From Oscillospiraceae bacterium (GTDB lineage Bacteria; Bacillota; Clostridia; Oscillospirales; CAG-272): a stretch of 64,000 bases of DNA. Shown one piece after another: positions 35,749 to 44,658 of this stretch; position 1 is the stretch's first letter, and the number at the start of each line of letters is the position of its first letter. A model generated the notes under the pieces. That model had not been told where the DNA came from. It saw only the letters and a program-made list of their open reading frames with translations, and did no database searches. Position numbers and translations under genes: made by a program. The stretch is taken from assembly GCA_015063485.1 (NCBI GenBank), contig SVUA01000005.1:1-64000 (forward strand), written 5' to 3'.

Positions 35749-36522
35749 ATGAAAGAAAAAGTTATTCTTATATCTATTGACGGAATGCGTCCCGACGGAC
35801 TCAAGCAATGCGGAAATCCGTACCTTGCGGAGCTTGAAAAGCTTTGCACGTATACGTATGAGGCAAGATCTATGGAGCCGTCTGTAACATTTCCGTGCCA
35901 TTTTTCAATGACACACTCGGTTACACCTCAAAGACACGGTATACTTACTAATACTTATGTTCCGCAGGTGCGTCCCGTAACAGGCATTTTTGAAAAGATA
36001 AAAAGTTATGGCGGAGTATCCGCAATGTTTTACGGCTGGGAGCCGCTTCGCGATATCGCCATGCCCGGAACGCTTAAATTTGCTACTTATATCAATGCCT
36101 ACATGAAAGAAAGTAGTGACACCGCGCTTACTGACGAGGCGATTCGCGTTATAGAGGAAAACAAACCGAATTTTGCATTTTTGTATATGGTAGAGACCGA
36201 CGAAAAGGGAGGCCACGATAACGGCTGGATGAGTGAAGAATATCTTCGTAGGATAAATATAGCCATATCGAACGTCAAGCGTGTAATAGAAAAATTCGGG
36301 GACGAATATTCTGTTATTATAATGGCAGACCACGGCGGACACGACCGTTCGCACGGAAGTACACTTCCCGAGGATATGACTATACCGCTCTTCTTCTACG
36401 GATCTGTGTTTGAGGGCGGAAATGTCGTTGACGGCTTGTCGTTGCTTGATATCGCTCCTACTATTGCAAAGCTTTTGGATATCGAGCCCGAAGATGAATG
36501 GGAAGGCCATTCTATTATCTGA
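35749..36522 (+). CDS. Alkaline-phosphatase superfamily phosphodiesterase (nucleotide pyrophosphatase type)
   Basis: The 257-residue protein starts MKEKVILISIDGMRPD; AAAGGAAG lies upstream, and seven residues of the longer frame are dropped. Metal ligands and nucleophile are in order: Asp in ISIDGMRPD (about 10), the nucleophile Thr in EPSVTFPCHFSM (about 46), Asp/His in DEKGGHDNGW (about 157) and DHGGHDRSHG (about 195-204). Family members hydrolyse phosphodiester or phosphomonoester bonds of nucleotides or lipids. No signal peptide is seen. It lies 55 bases after the GH78 gene without a terminator, so the two may be co-expressed; the shared substrate is unknown. Confidence 0.85.
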   Translation: MKEKVILISIDGMRPDGLKQCGNPYLAELEKLCTYTYEARSMEPSVTFPCHFSMTHSVTPQRHGILTNTYVPQVRPVTGIFEKIKSYGGVSAMFYGWEPLRDIAMPGTLKFATYINAYMKESSDTALTDEAIRVIEENKPNFAFLYMVETDEKGGHDNGWMSEEYLRRINIAISNVKRVIEKFGDEYSVIIMADHGGHDRSHGSTLPEDMTIPLFFYGSVFEGGNVVDGLSLLDIAPTIAKLLDIEPEDEWEGHSII

Positions 36523-36538
36523 ATATGATTTTATATTA

Positions 36539-36577
36539 AGCAAAACGAGCTATCAACAGCCCGTTTTGCTTTTTTTC
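36539..36577. terminator. Terminator between phosphodiesterase and spoVB-like genes
   Basis: AGCAAAACGAG and CCCGTTTTGCT form a stem followed by a T run on the plus strand. It overlaps the last codon of the convergent gene at 36553. Confidence 0.75.
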
Positions 36578-38079
36578 ACTCTCTTGAAGATCACCGTCAA
36601 AAGCAAATACAACGACGCGGCGAGAAGCACGTGAGCCGCGACCGAGAGCGTTTCGGTAGAAAAATGACCGAAGCGCCCGATAAAAAGCTTCGTTACAAAA
36701 GTAGATACTATAACGCAGAACACAGGACGTACGACCCAAGGAATTATCTTGGGTCGTATTTTTACGACCGTAAAGAGCCGCGCGATACTGAGCGAGGCGT
36801 TTACTATCTCGGTAAAATAGACGGTCATTACGTAGCCAAGCACCTCAAACCGAGGTATCAAAATTATAACGAGTATCACCGAAAGAAAGGAATCGGCAAT
36901 GTTTATCGCCATGTGATAGACCTGCTGACCAAGACCCTTCAGAATAGAGTCTACCGAGGTGTCAAGATACATAATGGGAACGAGCGGAGCTACCATAAAT
37001 ATAAATTTTGCGGCGTCGGTCTTGGGATATATCGCGCCGCCAAGCTCTTCTGAAAAGCAGATAAGTATTCCAGATACGCCGATGGCGTATGTAAGCACGG
37101 CTTCAAAAACACGCTCGATGGTTTTTATTATCGTCTCGCGGTCGCCTCTCGCGTTCGCTTCGGAAACCTCGGGAATGAGAAGTCCCGCAAAGGACGACGA
37201 AAGCGCGGAAGGGAAAAGCACTAACGGAAACACCATGCTGTGAAGCGTACCGTAGGAGGCAAGAGCGTTCTCGCGTGAGCTTCCGCTTTTTTCAAGTCCA
37301 CGGGGAATAAGAAGATGCTCGATAGTTACGAGAGCCGAGCGCACATACGCGCTGAAAGCCACGGGCAGAGCGATCTTGAGCAGCTTGCCTTCTGTCTTTT
37401 GTTCGGTTGAATCTTTTGCCGCTTCCTTTTCTTTCCGTCTTTCGTAAAGAAACAAAGAGCCGTGTATCAAAAAAGATATAAGCTCTGCGATAACTCCTCC
37501 TATTATAACGGCAAGACAGGCAAACTGAACGTCACCTGGGAGACAAAGCGTGAGCAGAGAAATGCATGAAAATATCCGTATCCCCTCGCCAAGCACTTGA
37601 ACCGCCGCGTTCTTCCATACCCGTCTCATAGCAGTAAAATAGCCGTTAAAGACCGATGAAAGAGCTATCGGAATAAGCGTTATTGACATTATCCGCAAAG
37701 GCAGAACGGTTCGCGCGTCGCGGAGCAGATGAACGCCTATAAAAGAGGACAGAGAGAATAAAAGACAAAAGCTTAACGCCCCGAAAAACAAAGCGTAGCA
37801 GATGCATTTGCTCAACAATTCACGAACGCTTTTCGAGGCGTTTTTTTCGTTTTCTCCGAACGCTTCCGAGATAAGCTTCGTCGTCGCGAGCTGAATGCCC
37901 GACGTGCCTAAAGTCAGCGCAAAGCCGTAGACAGTAGAGATAAGCGCAAATACGCCCATTGCCGTCGCGCCTATCTTGTTCGACAGATAGACCTGAAAGC
38001 TGACCGCGACCGAGCGCATAAGGAGCGATACCGCAGTCAGTAATAAACCGTTAAAAATAAACCTTTTAAATCTTTGCAT
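36553..38079 (-). CDS. SpoVB-like polysaccharide flippase (MATE/MVF superfamily)
   Basis: The 508-residue protein has about 12-14 hydrophobic helices. The N-terminus FNGLLLTAVSLLMRSVAVSFQVYLSNKIGATAMG (shown in pieces) and GTSGIQLATTKLISEA (about 58-73) are typical of SpoVB and related oligosaccharidyl-lipid flippases. A charged insert (about 215-235, RRKEKEAAKDS) separates the two halves. SpoVB-type proteins act in spore cortex synthesis or move lipid-linked sugars across the membrane. AAAGGAAAAG precedes the ATG. Whether this copy is sporulation-specific cannot be told; no clear promoter was found in 38,080-38,190. Confidence 0.85.
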   Translation of the reverse strand: MQRFKRFIFNGLLLTAVSLLMRSVAVSFQVYLSNKIGATAMGVFALISTVYGFALTLGTSGIQLATTKLISEAFGENEKNASKSVRELLSKCICYALFFGALSFCLLFSLSSFIGVHLLRDARTVLPLRIMSITLIPIALSSVFNGYFTAMRRVWKNAAVQVLGEGIRIFSCISLLTLCLPGDVQFACLAVIIGGVIAELISFLIHGSLFLYERRKEKEAAKDSTEQKTEGKLLKIALPVAFSAYVRSALVTIEHLLIPRGLEKSGSSRENALASYGTLHSMVFPLVLFPSALSSSFAGLLIPEVSEANARGDRETIIKTIERVFEAVLTYAIGVSGILICFSEELGGAIYPKTDAAKFIFMVAPLVPIMYLDTSVDSILKGLGQQVYHMAINIADSFLSVILVIILIPRFEVLGYVMTVYFTEIVNASLSIARLFTVVKIRPKIIPWVVRPVFCVIVSTFVTKLFIGRFGHFSTETLSVAAHVLLAASLYLLLTVIFKRVKKSKTGC

Positions 38080-38190
38080 AGCTTTTCCTTTTTCTTTTCG
38101 ATACTAATGTATATGGCAAAATTACGCAAAATAGAAACAAGCTTTGCAAAAGCGGAGATTTTTTAATCAAAACAACTTCTGTTTTCTTGG

Positions 38191-38220
38191 TTGACAAACC
38201 CATCAAAAAAATGGTATAAT
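38191..38220 (+). promoter_or_regulatory. Sigma-A promoter of polA
   Basis: Consensus -35 TTGACA (38191-38196) and -10 TATAAT (38215-38220) are 18 bp apart, giving a leader of about 30 bases. Confidence 0.85.
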
Positions 38221-38256
38221 AATATGGATAAGTTTTGGAGCAAAAAGGAGAATTTT

Positions 38257-40803
38257 ATGAAAAAATTGCTTGTCGTCGACGGAAACAGTATTCTTAACAG
38301 GGCGTTTTACGGCATACGTCTGCTTACTAACAAGGACGGGCTCTATACGAATGCCGTCTACGGAATGGTAACTATACTTTCGCGCCATATCGAAGCGCTG
38401 AAGCCCGACTACTGCGCTGTCGCGTTTGACCTTAAAGCTCCTACCTTCCGCCACAAAATGTACGATCTGTATAAAGCCAACCGCACGGGAATGCCGGAAG
38501 AGCTTGCCGTTCAGCTTCCTTACGCCAAGGAGTGCATGAGTGCTCTCGGCTTTTCGGTCCTGTCTCTTGAGGGCTACGAGGCGGACGATATCCTCGGAAC
38601 GCTTTCGGCACAGGCAAACGAAGAGGGAATTGAAGCCTATATCCTCACGGGCGACCGCGATTCTCTCCAGCTTATTTCCGATAACACCACCGTCCTGCTC
38701 GTCAAGACCAAGGAGACGTTGTCCGTCACCGAAAAGGAATTTGGCGAGATGTACGGAATACACTCTTCGCAATTCGTTGACGTCAAAGCGCTCATGGGCG
38801 ACTCCTCTGATAATATCCCTGGTGTCGCGGGTATTGGCGAGAAGACTGCGCTAAAGCTTATTTCGGAATTCGGAAGCCTTGAAAAGCTTTACGAAGATTA
38901 CGAGGGCGCAAAGCTATCTCCGTCCGTAAAGCAAAAGCTTACCGACGGTAAGGAAAAGGCATTTTTGTCTCAAAAGCTTGCGAGAATAGACAGAAGCGTT
39001 CCGCTTGAAACTTCTATGGAGAATTACGCATACAACGGAGTAAAAAAGCGCGAGCTTCGCGACCTTTTCGTAAAGCTTGAATTCAACGCGCTTATTAGCA
39101 AATTCGGTCTATCGGACATAGATACAGACAATTCGCAAAATAACGCTCCCGCTGCCGAGAAAACCGTTATAAAGGAAGAAGTTCTTTCTGTTGAGCAGAT
39201 ACAGTCTCGTTTTTCGGGCAAAAAAGCCGCTGTAACCTTAAACGGCGAAAAGCTTTCCTTGTGCGACGGAGAAACGTTAGCTTCTATCGATATAAGCCAA
39301 GAAAATGCAAAAATTGTAGAAAATTTACTTTCTTCCATTGAACTTGTCACCTTTGATTGTAAAAAGCTTTATAAAGATATTGAAGCATTTGGTATTCATA
39401 TAAGAAGCTGTGCCTTTGACTGTATGCTCGCGGCGTACGTTCTCGATTCGAACCGTACGGGCGCAAAGCTTTCCGAGCTTCTCGTTCGCTATCTCGGTGT
39501 CACGGCAGATGCAGACTCGTTTGAGTGTTCGCATATCTTCGCGCTTGGAAAAAAGCTTGAAGAAGAAATTCTCGCCGACGGTCAGGAAAAGCTTTTGTAT
39601 GAAATAGAGATACCTCTTGCGGCGGTTCTTGCCGATATGGAGCTTACGGGATTCAGAATAGACGTGGACGGAATTACACGTTACGGTGAAGTGTTGAAGG
39701 AGACTGCAGATGCGCTTCAATCGAGGATATATAGCTACGCAGGGGAGGAGTTTAATATTTCTTCACCCAAGCAGCTTGGAGAGGTGCTTTTTGAAAAGAT
39801 GGCTCTCCCTAAGTCAAAGAAAACAAAAACGGGATATTCGACAGACGCCGAGACTTTGCAAAAGCTGATACCGTATCACCCGATAATCGAGGATATCCTC
39901 GATTACCGCCAAATGACCAAGCTTAAATCCACGTATGCGGACGGTCTTGCAAAGGCGGCAGATGCGGAGGGACGCGTACATAGCGCGTTCAATCAGACGG
40001 GAACGGCTACGGGCAGACTTTCGTCATCTGAGCCGAATCTCCAAAATATTCCCGTAAGGACAGAGGCGGGAAGAGAATTCAGAAGATATTTTATTCCCAA
40101 AAACGACGACTACGTTATCATAGATGCCGATTATTCGCAGATAGAGCTTAGATTGCTCGCGCATATTTCGGGCGACGATACTATGATAGAGTCATATCGC
40201 GAGGGCGTGGATATCCATACCATGACAGCAAGTAAGGTCTTTGGCGTTGAGCCTACGCAAGTAACTCCCGAGCTTCGCAAACGCGCAAAAGCCGTAAATT
40301 TCGGAATCATTTACGGAATAGGCGAATATTCGCTTTCCGAAGACCTCGGAATATCTCGCGCTCAGGCAAAAAGATATATCGATAGCTATCTTGAGGGATT
40401 TCCAAAGGTAAGGGAGTATCTTGATGCGATCAAGAAGACCGCTAAAGATAACGGATACGTTACAACGTACTTTGGAAGAAAGAGATATATTCCCGAGCTT
40501 TCTTCATCAAACAAAAATCTTCAGCATTTCGGTGAGCGCGTTGCAATGAACAGCCCTATTCAGGGAACAGCGGCGGATATTATAAAAATTGCTATGATAG
40601 ACGTTGACAGAGAGATAAAAAAATCGGGTATAGATGCAAGACTTCTTCTTCAGGTGCACGACGAGCTGTTGATAGAGGCGCATAAGGATTGCGCGAAGAA
40701 GGCGTTGGGTATTCTTAAGGAATGTATGGAAAACGCAGTTTCGCTTTCAATTCCGTTGGAAGCGGAGGCAAACTTTGGAAATACGTGGTATGAGGCTAAA
40801 TAA
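38257..40803 (+). CDS. polA: DNA polymerase I
   Basis: DNA polymerase I removes RNA primers and fills gaps. I use MKKLLVVDGNSILNRAFYG (848 residues), with AAGGAG about 8 bases upstream; the 22 residues of the longer frame overlap the promoter. The 5' nuclease domain (1-290) has YEADDILGTL, TGDRDSLQL and GDSSDNIPGV. The 3'-5' exonuclease-like domain (about 300-460) lacks the DXE catalytic motif (VTFDCKKLY in its place), so proofreading is probably lost, as in many Firmicutes. The polymerase domain has DADYSQIELRLLAHISGD (about 623), RAKAVNFGIIYGI (about 673) and VHDELLIEA (about 795). Confidence 0.97.
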   Translation: MKKLLVVDGNSILNRAFYGIRLLTNKDGLYTNAVYGMVTILSRHIEALKPDYCAVAFDLKAPTFRHKMYDLYKANRTGMPEELAVQLPYAKECMSALGFSVLSLEGYEADDILGTLSAQANEEGIEAYILTGDRDSLQLISDNTTVLLVKTKETLSVTEKEFGEMYGIHSSQFVDVKALMGDSSDNIPGVAGIGEKTALKLISEFGSLEKLYEDYEGAKLSPSVKQKLTDGKEKAFLSQKLARIDRSVPLETSMENYAYNGVKKRELRDLFVKLEFNALISKFGLSDIDTDNSQNNAPAAEKTVIKEEVLSVEQIQSRFSGKKAAVTLNGEKLSLCDGETLASIDISQENAKIVENLLSSIELVTFDCKKLYKDIEAFGIHIRSCAFDCMLAAYVLDSNRTGAKLSELLVRYLGVTADADSFECSHIFALGKKLEEEILADGQEKLLYEIEIPLAAVLADMELTGFRIDVDGITRYGEVLKETADALQSRIYSYAGEEFNISSPKQLGEVLFEKMALPKSKKTKTGYSTDAETLQKLIPYHPIIEDILDYRQMTKLKSTYADGLAKAADAEGRVHSAFNQTGTATGRLSSSEPNLQNIPVRTEAGREFRRYFIPKNDDYVIIDADYSQIELRLLAHISGDDTMIESYREGVDIHTMTASKVFGVEPTQVTPELRKRAKAVNFGIIYGIGEYSLSEDLGISRAQAKRYIDSYLEGFPKVREYLDAIKKTAKDNGYVTTYFGRKRYIPELSSSNKNLQHFGERVAMNSPIQGTAADIIKIAMIDVDREIKKSGIDARLLLQVHDELLIEAHKDCAKKALGILKECMENAVSLSIPLEAEANFGNTWYEAK

Positions 40804-40858
40804 AAGCGAAAAAAAGTAAATTTTTCAACAATTTTCAATTAAAAAATAAAAAAACATA

Positions 40859-40887
40859 TAGACATTTTAGAAAAAATATAGTATAAT
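40859..40887 (+). promoter_or_regulatory. Promoter of the ten-gene hydrogenase cluster
   Basis: -35 TAGACA (40859-40864) and -10 TATAAT (40882-40887) are 17 bp apart, with a leader of about 50 bases. No internal terminator is seen until 49,210, so this may drive all ten genes. I did not find a convincing Rex-type operator here. Confidence 0.75.
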
Positions 40888-40945
40888 GTATGTGTATGCT
40901 TTAAAATGTTGTTTTTGTGCGTATCTGTCATTAGGAGGGCTTTGA

Positions 40946-41302
40946 ATGAAAATATCTGAAATTGTTAAACTGCTCGAGGCAAAAGTGCTTTGCGGAGAAG
41001 ATAAGTTGGACGGTATCGTACACTCTGCGTGTGGCTGCGATATGATGAGCGATGTTCTTGCTTTTGTAAAGGAGCAAGCGGTGTTGCTTACGGGATTATG
41101 CAATCCGCAGGTTATAAGAACCGCTATAATGATGGATATGAGATGCGTAGTTTTCGTAAGAGGTAAAATGCCGTCAGCGGATATTTTAACACTTGCAGAA
41201 GAATCTGGTATAGTGGTATTGGCATCTGAAGAAAGGATGTATACTGCTTGCGGAAAGCTATACGTTAACGGTCTTGCGGGCGGAGAGATAGAGCATGAAT
41301 AA
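40946..41302 (+). CDS. DRTGG-domain protein, first copy
   Basis: The 118-residue protein has the DRTGG-domain fold pattern (KISEIVKLLEAKVLCG, then QVIRTAIMMDMRCVVFVRGKMP and SGIVVLAS), although the signature DRxxxGG itself is degraded (VHSACGCDMMSDVL). DRTGG domains occur with CBS domains and in phosphotransacetylase, and may bind nucleotides; their function is not settled. It starts with a strong AGGAGG site and overlaps the next gene by 8 bases. It is first in the hydrogenase-linked cluster, which points to a signalling role; that is inference. Confidence 0.7.
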   Translation: MKISEIVKLLEAKVLCGEDKLDGIVHSACGCDMMSDVLAFVKEQAVLLTGLCNPQVIRTAIMMDMRCVVFVRGKMPSADILTLAEESGIVVLASEERMYTACGKLYVNGLAGGEIEHE

Positions 41303-41720
41303 CAGCTTTGTGAATTTTCATTTTGATATTGACGGAGATAATTTTACCTCTGCGGGCGAAGCTTCCGTAAGAATAAAAAAGCATTTGCGTGAAATGGGGT
41401 TTGCCCCCGATGTTATCCGCAGAGTTTCTGTCGCTATGTATGAGGGCGAGATAAATATGGTCATTCATGCGAACGGCGGAGAGGCTGATGTAAATGTTTA
41501 TGTGGACAGAATAGAAATAATCCTTGCAGATAAGGGAGAAGGGATCTCCGACGTTGAGCTTGCTATGCAAGAGGGATATTCCACAGCTCCCGATAACATT
41601 CGTTCGCTCGGCTTTGGCGCGGGAATGGGTCTGCCTAATATGAAGAGATATACCGATAACATGAGAATAGAATCAGAGGTTGGAAAGGGAACGACTGTTT
41701 ATATGACGGTCAATGTATAA
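41295..41720 (+). CDS. RsbW-like HATPase (anti-sigma or histidine-kinase type ATP-binding protein)
   Basis: The 141-residue protein is a lone GHKL ATPase domain. It has the N box EGEINMVIHA (about 50-59), the G1 box DKGEGISD (about 78-85) and the G2 box GFGAGMGLPNM (about 105-115). There is no dimerisation/phosphoacceptor His domain, which is the layout of anti-sigma kinases such as RsbW and SpoIIAB. It overlaps the first DRTGG gene by 8 bases, implying translational coupling. Its partner is unknown; no sigma factor gene is adjacent. Confidence 0.82.
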   Translation: MNNSFVNFHFDIDGDNFTSAGEASVRIKKHLREMGFAPDVIRRVSVAMYEGEINMVIHANGGEADVNVYVDRIEIILADKGEGISDVELAMQEGYSTAPDNIRSLGFGAGMGLPNMKRYTDNMRIESEVGKGTTVYMTVNV

Positions 41721-41753
41721 AGCTTTCTTTCAAGCCTTGGAAAAGAGGTAATA

Positions 41754-43022
41754 ATGTCGAGTTATAAGCATTCCGTTACACTTGACTTGTCAAAGTGCAA
41801 GGGGTGTACAAACTGCATTAAAAGATGTCCGACAGAGGCTATTCGCGTGCGAGACGGACACGCAATAATAAAAGAGGAAAGATGTATAGATTGCGGCGAA
41901 TGTATAAGAGTTTGTCCGTATCAGGCAAAGAAGGCTATCTTTGATAAATTTGAGGATTTTGCAAATTACAAGTATAAGATAGCTCTCCCCGCTCCTGCGC
42001 TATACGGACAGTTTGATGATATCGACGATAATAATATCGACGAGATACTTACAGCTCTTCTTGAGTGTGGATTTGACGCTATATTTGAGGTGTCGAGAGC
42101 CGCAGAGCTTGTTACCGAATATACACGACGTTATATGAAGCAGGAGGGACTTAACAAGCCTGTTATAAGCTCGGCTTGTCCTGCGATAGTAAGGCTTATC
42201 GCACAGAGATTTCCATATCTTACGGAAAATCTGCTTCCGCTTATGCCGCCTATCGAGTATGCGGCGAGACTTGCAAGGAAAGAGGCGCTCGAAGCGCATC
42301 CCGAGCTTACAAATGACGATATATGCGTATTGTTTTTGTCACCGTGTCCCGCAAAGATAAGCTATGTTAAAAATCCTTTGGGTGTTTCTGAAAGCGCGGT
42401 TACAGGAGCTTTGGCAATAAATGATTTTTATTTCAAGATAAGAGCTAAACGCAAGGAGATATCGGAATCGAAATCAATATTTAACACGGGTATAATCGGT
42501 CTTAACTGGGCAGGCTCGGGCGGAGAAGCAACGTCGTTGCGCTTTGACCGATATCTTGCTGCAGACGGGATAGAGAACTGTATCAATGTTCTTGACGAGA
42601 TCGAAAATGGTACTATACATAATCTTGATTTTGTTGAGTTGAATGCTTGCAACGGCGGTTGCGTCGGCGGAACATTGAACGTAGAGAATCCATTTATTGC
42701 GAAAGCAAGACTCAGGTCTTTGAGAAAGCACTTACCGGTATCAAGAAATCATCCTGATATTTCGAATATTATTCCCGAAGATATGTATTTGAACGACTTC
42801 GACAATATTCTCGGCAACTCCGGAAGCTTGGCTTTGTCGGAAGACAGAATGACAGCTATTGCAAAAATGTCTGAAGTTGAGGAAATATACAAAGCTCTTC
42901 CGCATCTTGATTGCGGCTCGTGCGGAGCGCCAAACTGTCACGCTCTTGCAGAGGATATAATTAAGGGAGAAGCCAAAAACGAAGATTGTCTTATAAAACT
43001 TAGAGATACTTTGGATAAATAA
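41754..43022 (+). CDS. Hydrogenase-like iron-sulfur protein, probably sensory (HydS-type)
   Basis: The 422-residue protein has two 4Fe-4S ferredoxin motifs at the N-terminus (CKGCTNCIKRC, 15-25; CIDCGECIRVC, 44-54), an [FeFe] hydrogenase large-subunit domain (about 75-330), and a C-terminal 4Fe-4S domain with C387, C390, C395 and C412 (CGSCGAPNC, as in RnfB and CO dehydrogenase subunits). The three H-cluster motifs are altered but keep four cysteines: SSACP (C142), SPCPAK (C198), NACNGGC (C299, C303). The first Cys of the usual TSCCP, the proton relay, is Ala. This pattern fits sensory (group C/D) enzymes with little turnover. Its place between an ATPase and DRTGG/PHP genes supports redox or H2 sensing. 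Confidence 0.82.
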   Translation: MSSYKHSVTLDLSKCKGCTNCIKRCPTEAIRVRDGHAIIKEERCIDCGECIRVCPYQAKKAIFDKFEDFANYKYKIALPAPALYGQFDDIDDNNIDEILTALLECGFDAIFEVSRAAELVTEYTRRYMKQEGLNKPVISSACPAIVRLIAQRFPYLTENLLPLMPPIEYAARLARKEALEAHPELTNDDICVLFLSPCPAKISYVKNPLGVSESAVTGALAINDFYFKIRAKRKEISESKSIFNTGIIGLNWAGSGGEATSLRFDRYLAADGIENCINVLDEIENGTIHNLDFVELNACNGGCVGGTLNVENPFIAKARLRSLRKHLPVSRNHPDISNIIPEDMYLNDFDNILGNSGSLALSEDRMTAIAKMSEVEEIYKALPHLDCGSCGAPNCHALAEDIIKGEAKNEDCLIKLRDTLDK

Positions 43023-43044
43023 TTTATCTTTTGGAGGTGCTGTC

Positions 43045-43371
43045 TTGACTGTAAAAGAGCTTGTGTCTGCGTTGAATTTGAAAGTTATATGTATGCCTGA
43101 CGGTGACAGAGAGGTTACGGGCGGATATGCCGGCGATCTTCTTAGCTGGGTAATGGGCAGAGCAAAAGCGGGCGACGCTTGGGTGACAATAATGTCAAAC
43201 GTAAATATCGTTGCGGTAGCAACGCTTGCCGATCCTGCGTGTATAGTGCTTTCGGAAGGAGTATCAGCCGATGAAGGCGTTATTGAAAAAGCCATGTCGG
43301 TTGGTGTAAATATACTTTCAAGTAATGAGGATACCTTTTCGGTTTCCGCAAAAATTTCAAATTTGATATGA
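43045..43371 (+). CDS. DRTGG-domain protein, second copy
   Basis: The 108-residue protein keeps the signature well: GDREVTGGYAGDLLSWVMG (about 18-36) then AGDAWVTIMSNVNIVAVA. It differs from the first copy, where the signature is eroded, so the two probably have distinct roles or form a heteromer. The start is TTG, with GGAGGTG about 6 bases upstream. Its stop overlaps the ATG of the PHP gene (ATGA). Confidence 0.82.
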   Translation: MTVKELVSALNLKVICMPDGDREVTGGYAGDLLSWVMGRAKAGDAWVTIMSNVNIVAVATLADPACIVLSEGVSADEGVIEKAMSVGVNILSSNEDTFSVSAKISNLI

Positions 43372-44108
43372 ATTCATATTATTATGACCTTCATATACAT
43401 TCCTGTTTGTCACCGTGCGCCGACGATGATATGACACCAAATAATATTGCGGGAATGGCAGCTCTTAAAGGGTTGCAAATGATCGCGCTTACCGATCATA
43501 ATTCTTGTAAAAACTGTCCTGCATTCTTTGAAGCGTGTAAACGACAGGGAATTATTGCGATCGCGGGAATGGAACTCTCTACCGCTGAGGATATACATCT
43601 CGTATGTCTTTTTGAGGAGCTTGAACAAGCTATGGAATTTGATGCGGTTGTGAGTGAGCATTTGTTAAATATCAAAAACAGACCCGAAATATTTGGAAAT
43701 CAACTGATACTTAACGGCGAGGACGAGCAGATCGGATGCGAAGAAAAGCTTCTTATCTCTTCAACAGATCTCCTTATTGCCGATGCCGTTGAACTTGCGA
43801 AGAAGTACGGCGCGCATATTCATCCTGCGCATATAGACAGGGAGTCAAATGGAATTATCGCTATTCTCGGTGATATTCCGTCAGAGTATGGCTTCGATTG
43901 TTTAGAATTTAACGATTCAAAAAATATAGATGCCATATCAGAACGATATCCCCATCTGTCCGCTGCAAAGCGTTTGGTTTCGTCCGACGCACATTATTTG
44001 TGGGATATAAGTGAGGCTGATAATTTCGTGCAGCTCGATGATGTGCCGTATAGCTCATCAATGGTTCGCAAAAGATTTTTTGAGTACCTTAAAGGTACGA
44101 ATACTTAA
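43368..44108 (+). CDS. PHP-domain phosphoesterase
   Basis: The 246-residue protein has the four PHP metal motifs: YDLHIHSCLSPCADDDM (about 6-22), ALTDHNSC (about 40), the GMEL motif in IAGMELSTAEDIHLV, and a late SSDAHYLWDI (about 205). This is the layout of trpH/YciV-like phosphoesterases that cleave nucleotides such as pAp or short RNA. A Cys pair (CKNCPAFFEAC) near the second motif is notable. It is translationally coupled to the second DRTGG gene. In this cluster it may degrade a nucleotide signal; that is inference. Confidence 0.85.
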   Translation: MNSYYYDLHIHSCLSPCADDDMTPNNIAGMAALKGLQMIALTDHNSCKNCPAFFEACKRQGIIAIAGMELSTAEDIHLVCLFEELEQAMEFDAVVSEHLLNIKNRPEIFGNQLILNGEDEQIGCEEKLLISSTDLLIADAVELAKKYGAHIHPAHIDRESNGIIAILGDIPSEYGFDCLEFNDSKNIDAISERYPHLSAAKRLVSSDAHYLWDISEADNFVQLDDVPYSSSMVRKRFFEYLKGTNT

Positions 44109-44161
44109 CGTATTTATTTAATTAAAAATAAATAAAAATAAAAACGGAGGAATTTTTCGTC

Positions 44162-44656
44162 ATGAAAAAAAATTTGACCACAGTAATGTTCCGCGGAACA
44201 AAGGCTCAAGAAGAGCAGCTTATCGCTGTCATTGAGAAATATCGCGGAATAGAAGGTGCATTGATGCCCGTACTTCAGGAGGCACAGGAGATCTACGGAT
44301 ATCTGCCCGTTGAGGTTCAGAAGATCATTGCATTGAGAATGGGCATTTCCCTTGAAGAAGTATTTGGAGTAGCAACCTTCTACTCCCAGTTCGTACTTAA
44401 TCCCAAGGGTGAAGTGTCTATAGCCGTTTGCTTGGGTACGGCTTGCTACGTTAAGGGTAGCGGAGATCTTTTGGATAAGATCACTCAGGTTCTTGGACTT
44501 CCCGCAGGTTCTACAACGCCTGACGGTAAGTATTCTCTCGAAGCAACAAGATGTATCGGTGCTTGCGGACTTGCTCCCGTTCTCACTATCAACAATGAGG
44601 TTTACGGTAAGCTTACTGTAAGTGATATCGAAGGAATACTCGAAAAGTATAAATAA
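44162..44656 (+). CDS. hydC: NuoE-like 2Fe-2S subunit of the HydABC-type hydrogenase
   Basis: The 164-residue protein is a thioredoxin-like ferredoxin. It has a helical N-terminal region (ALMPVLQEAQEIYGYLP, about 34-50) and the four Cys ligands in CLGTACYVKG (about 89 and 94) and CIGACGLAP (about 130 and 134). It is homologous to complex I subunit NuoE and corresponds to HydC of NADH-dependent and bifurcating hydrogenases. A GGAGGA site lies 10 bases upstream. The gene order here is HydC, ATPase, 2Fe-2S, HydB, HydA. Confidence 0.92.
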   Translation: MKKNLTTVMFRGTKAQEEQLIAVIEKYRGIEGALMPVLQEAQEIYGYLPVEVQKIIALRMGISLEEVFGVATFYSQFVLNPKGEVSIAVCLGTACYVKGSGDLLDKITQVLGLPAGSTTPDGKYSLEATRCIGACGLAPVLTINNEVYGKLTVSDIEGILEKYK

Positions 44657-44658
44657 TA

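Noticed and set aside
40800-40945. Rex-type redox operator near the hydrogenase promoter
   Set aside because: I looked for a TTGTTAA-N4-TTAACAA-like palindrome and saw only AT-rich sequence without the required symmetry.
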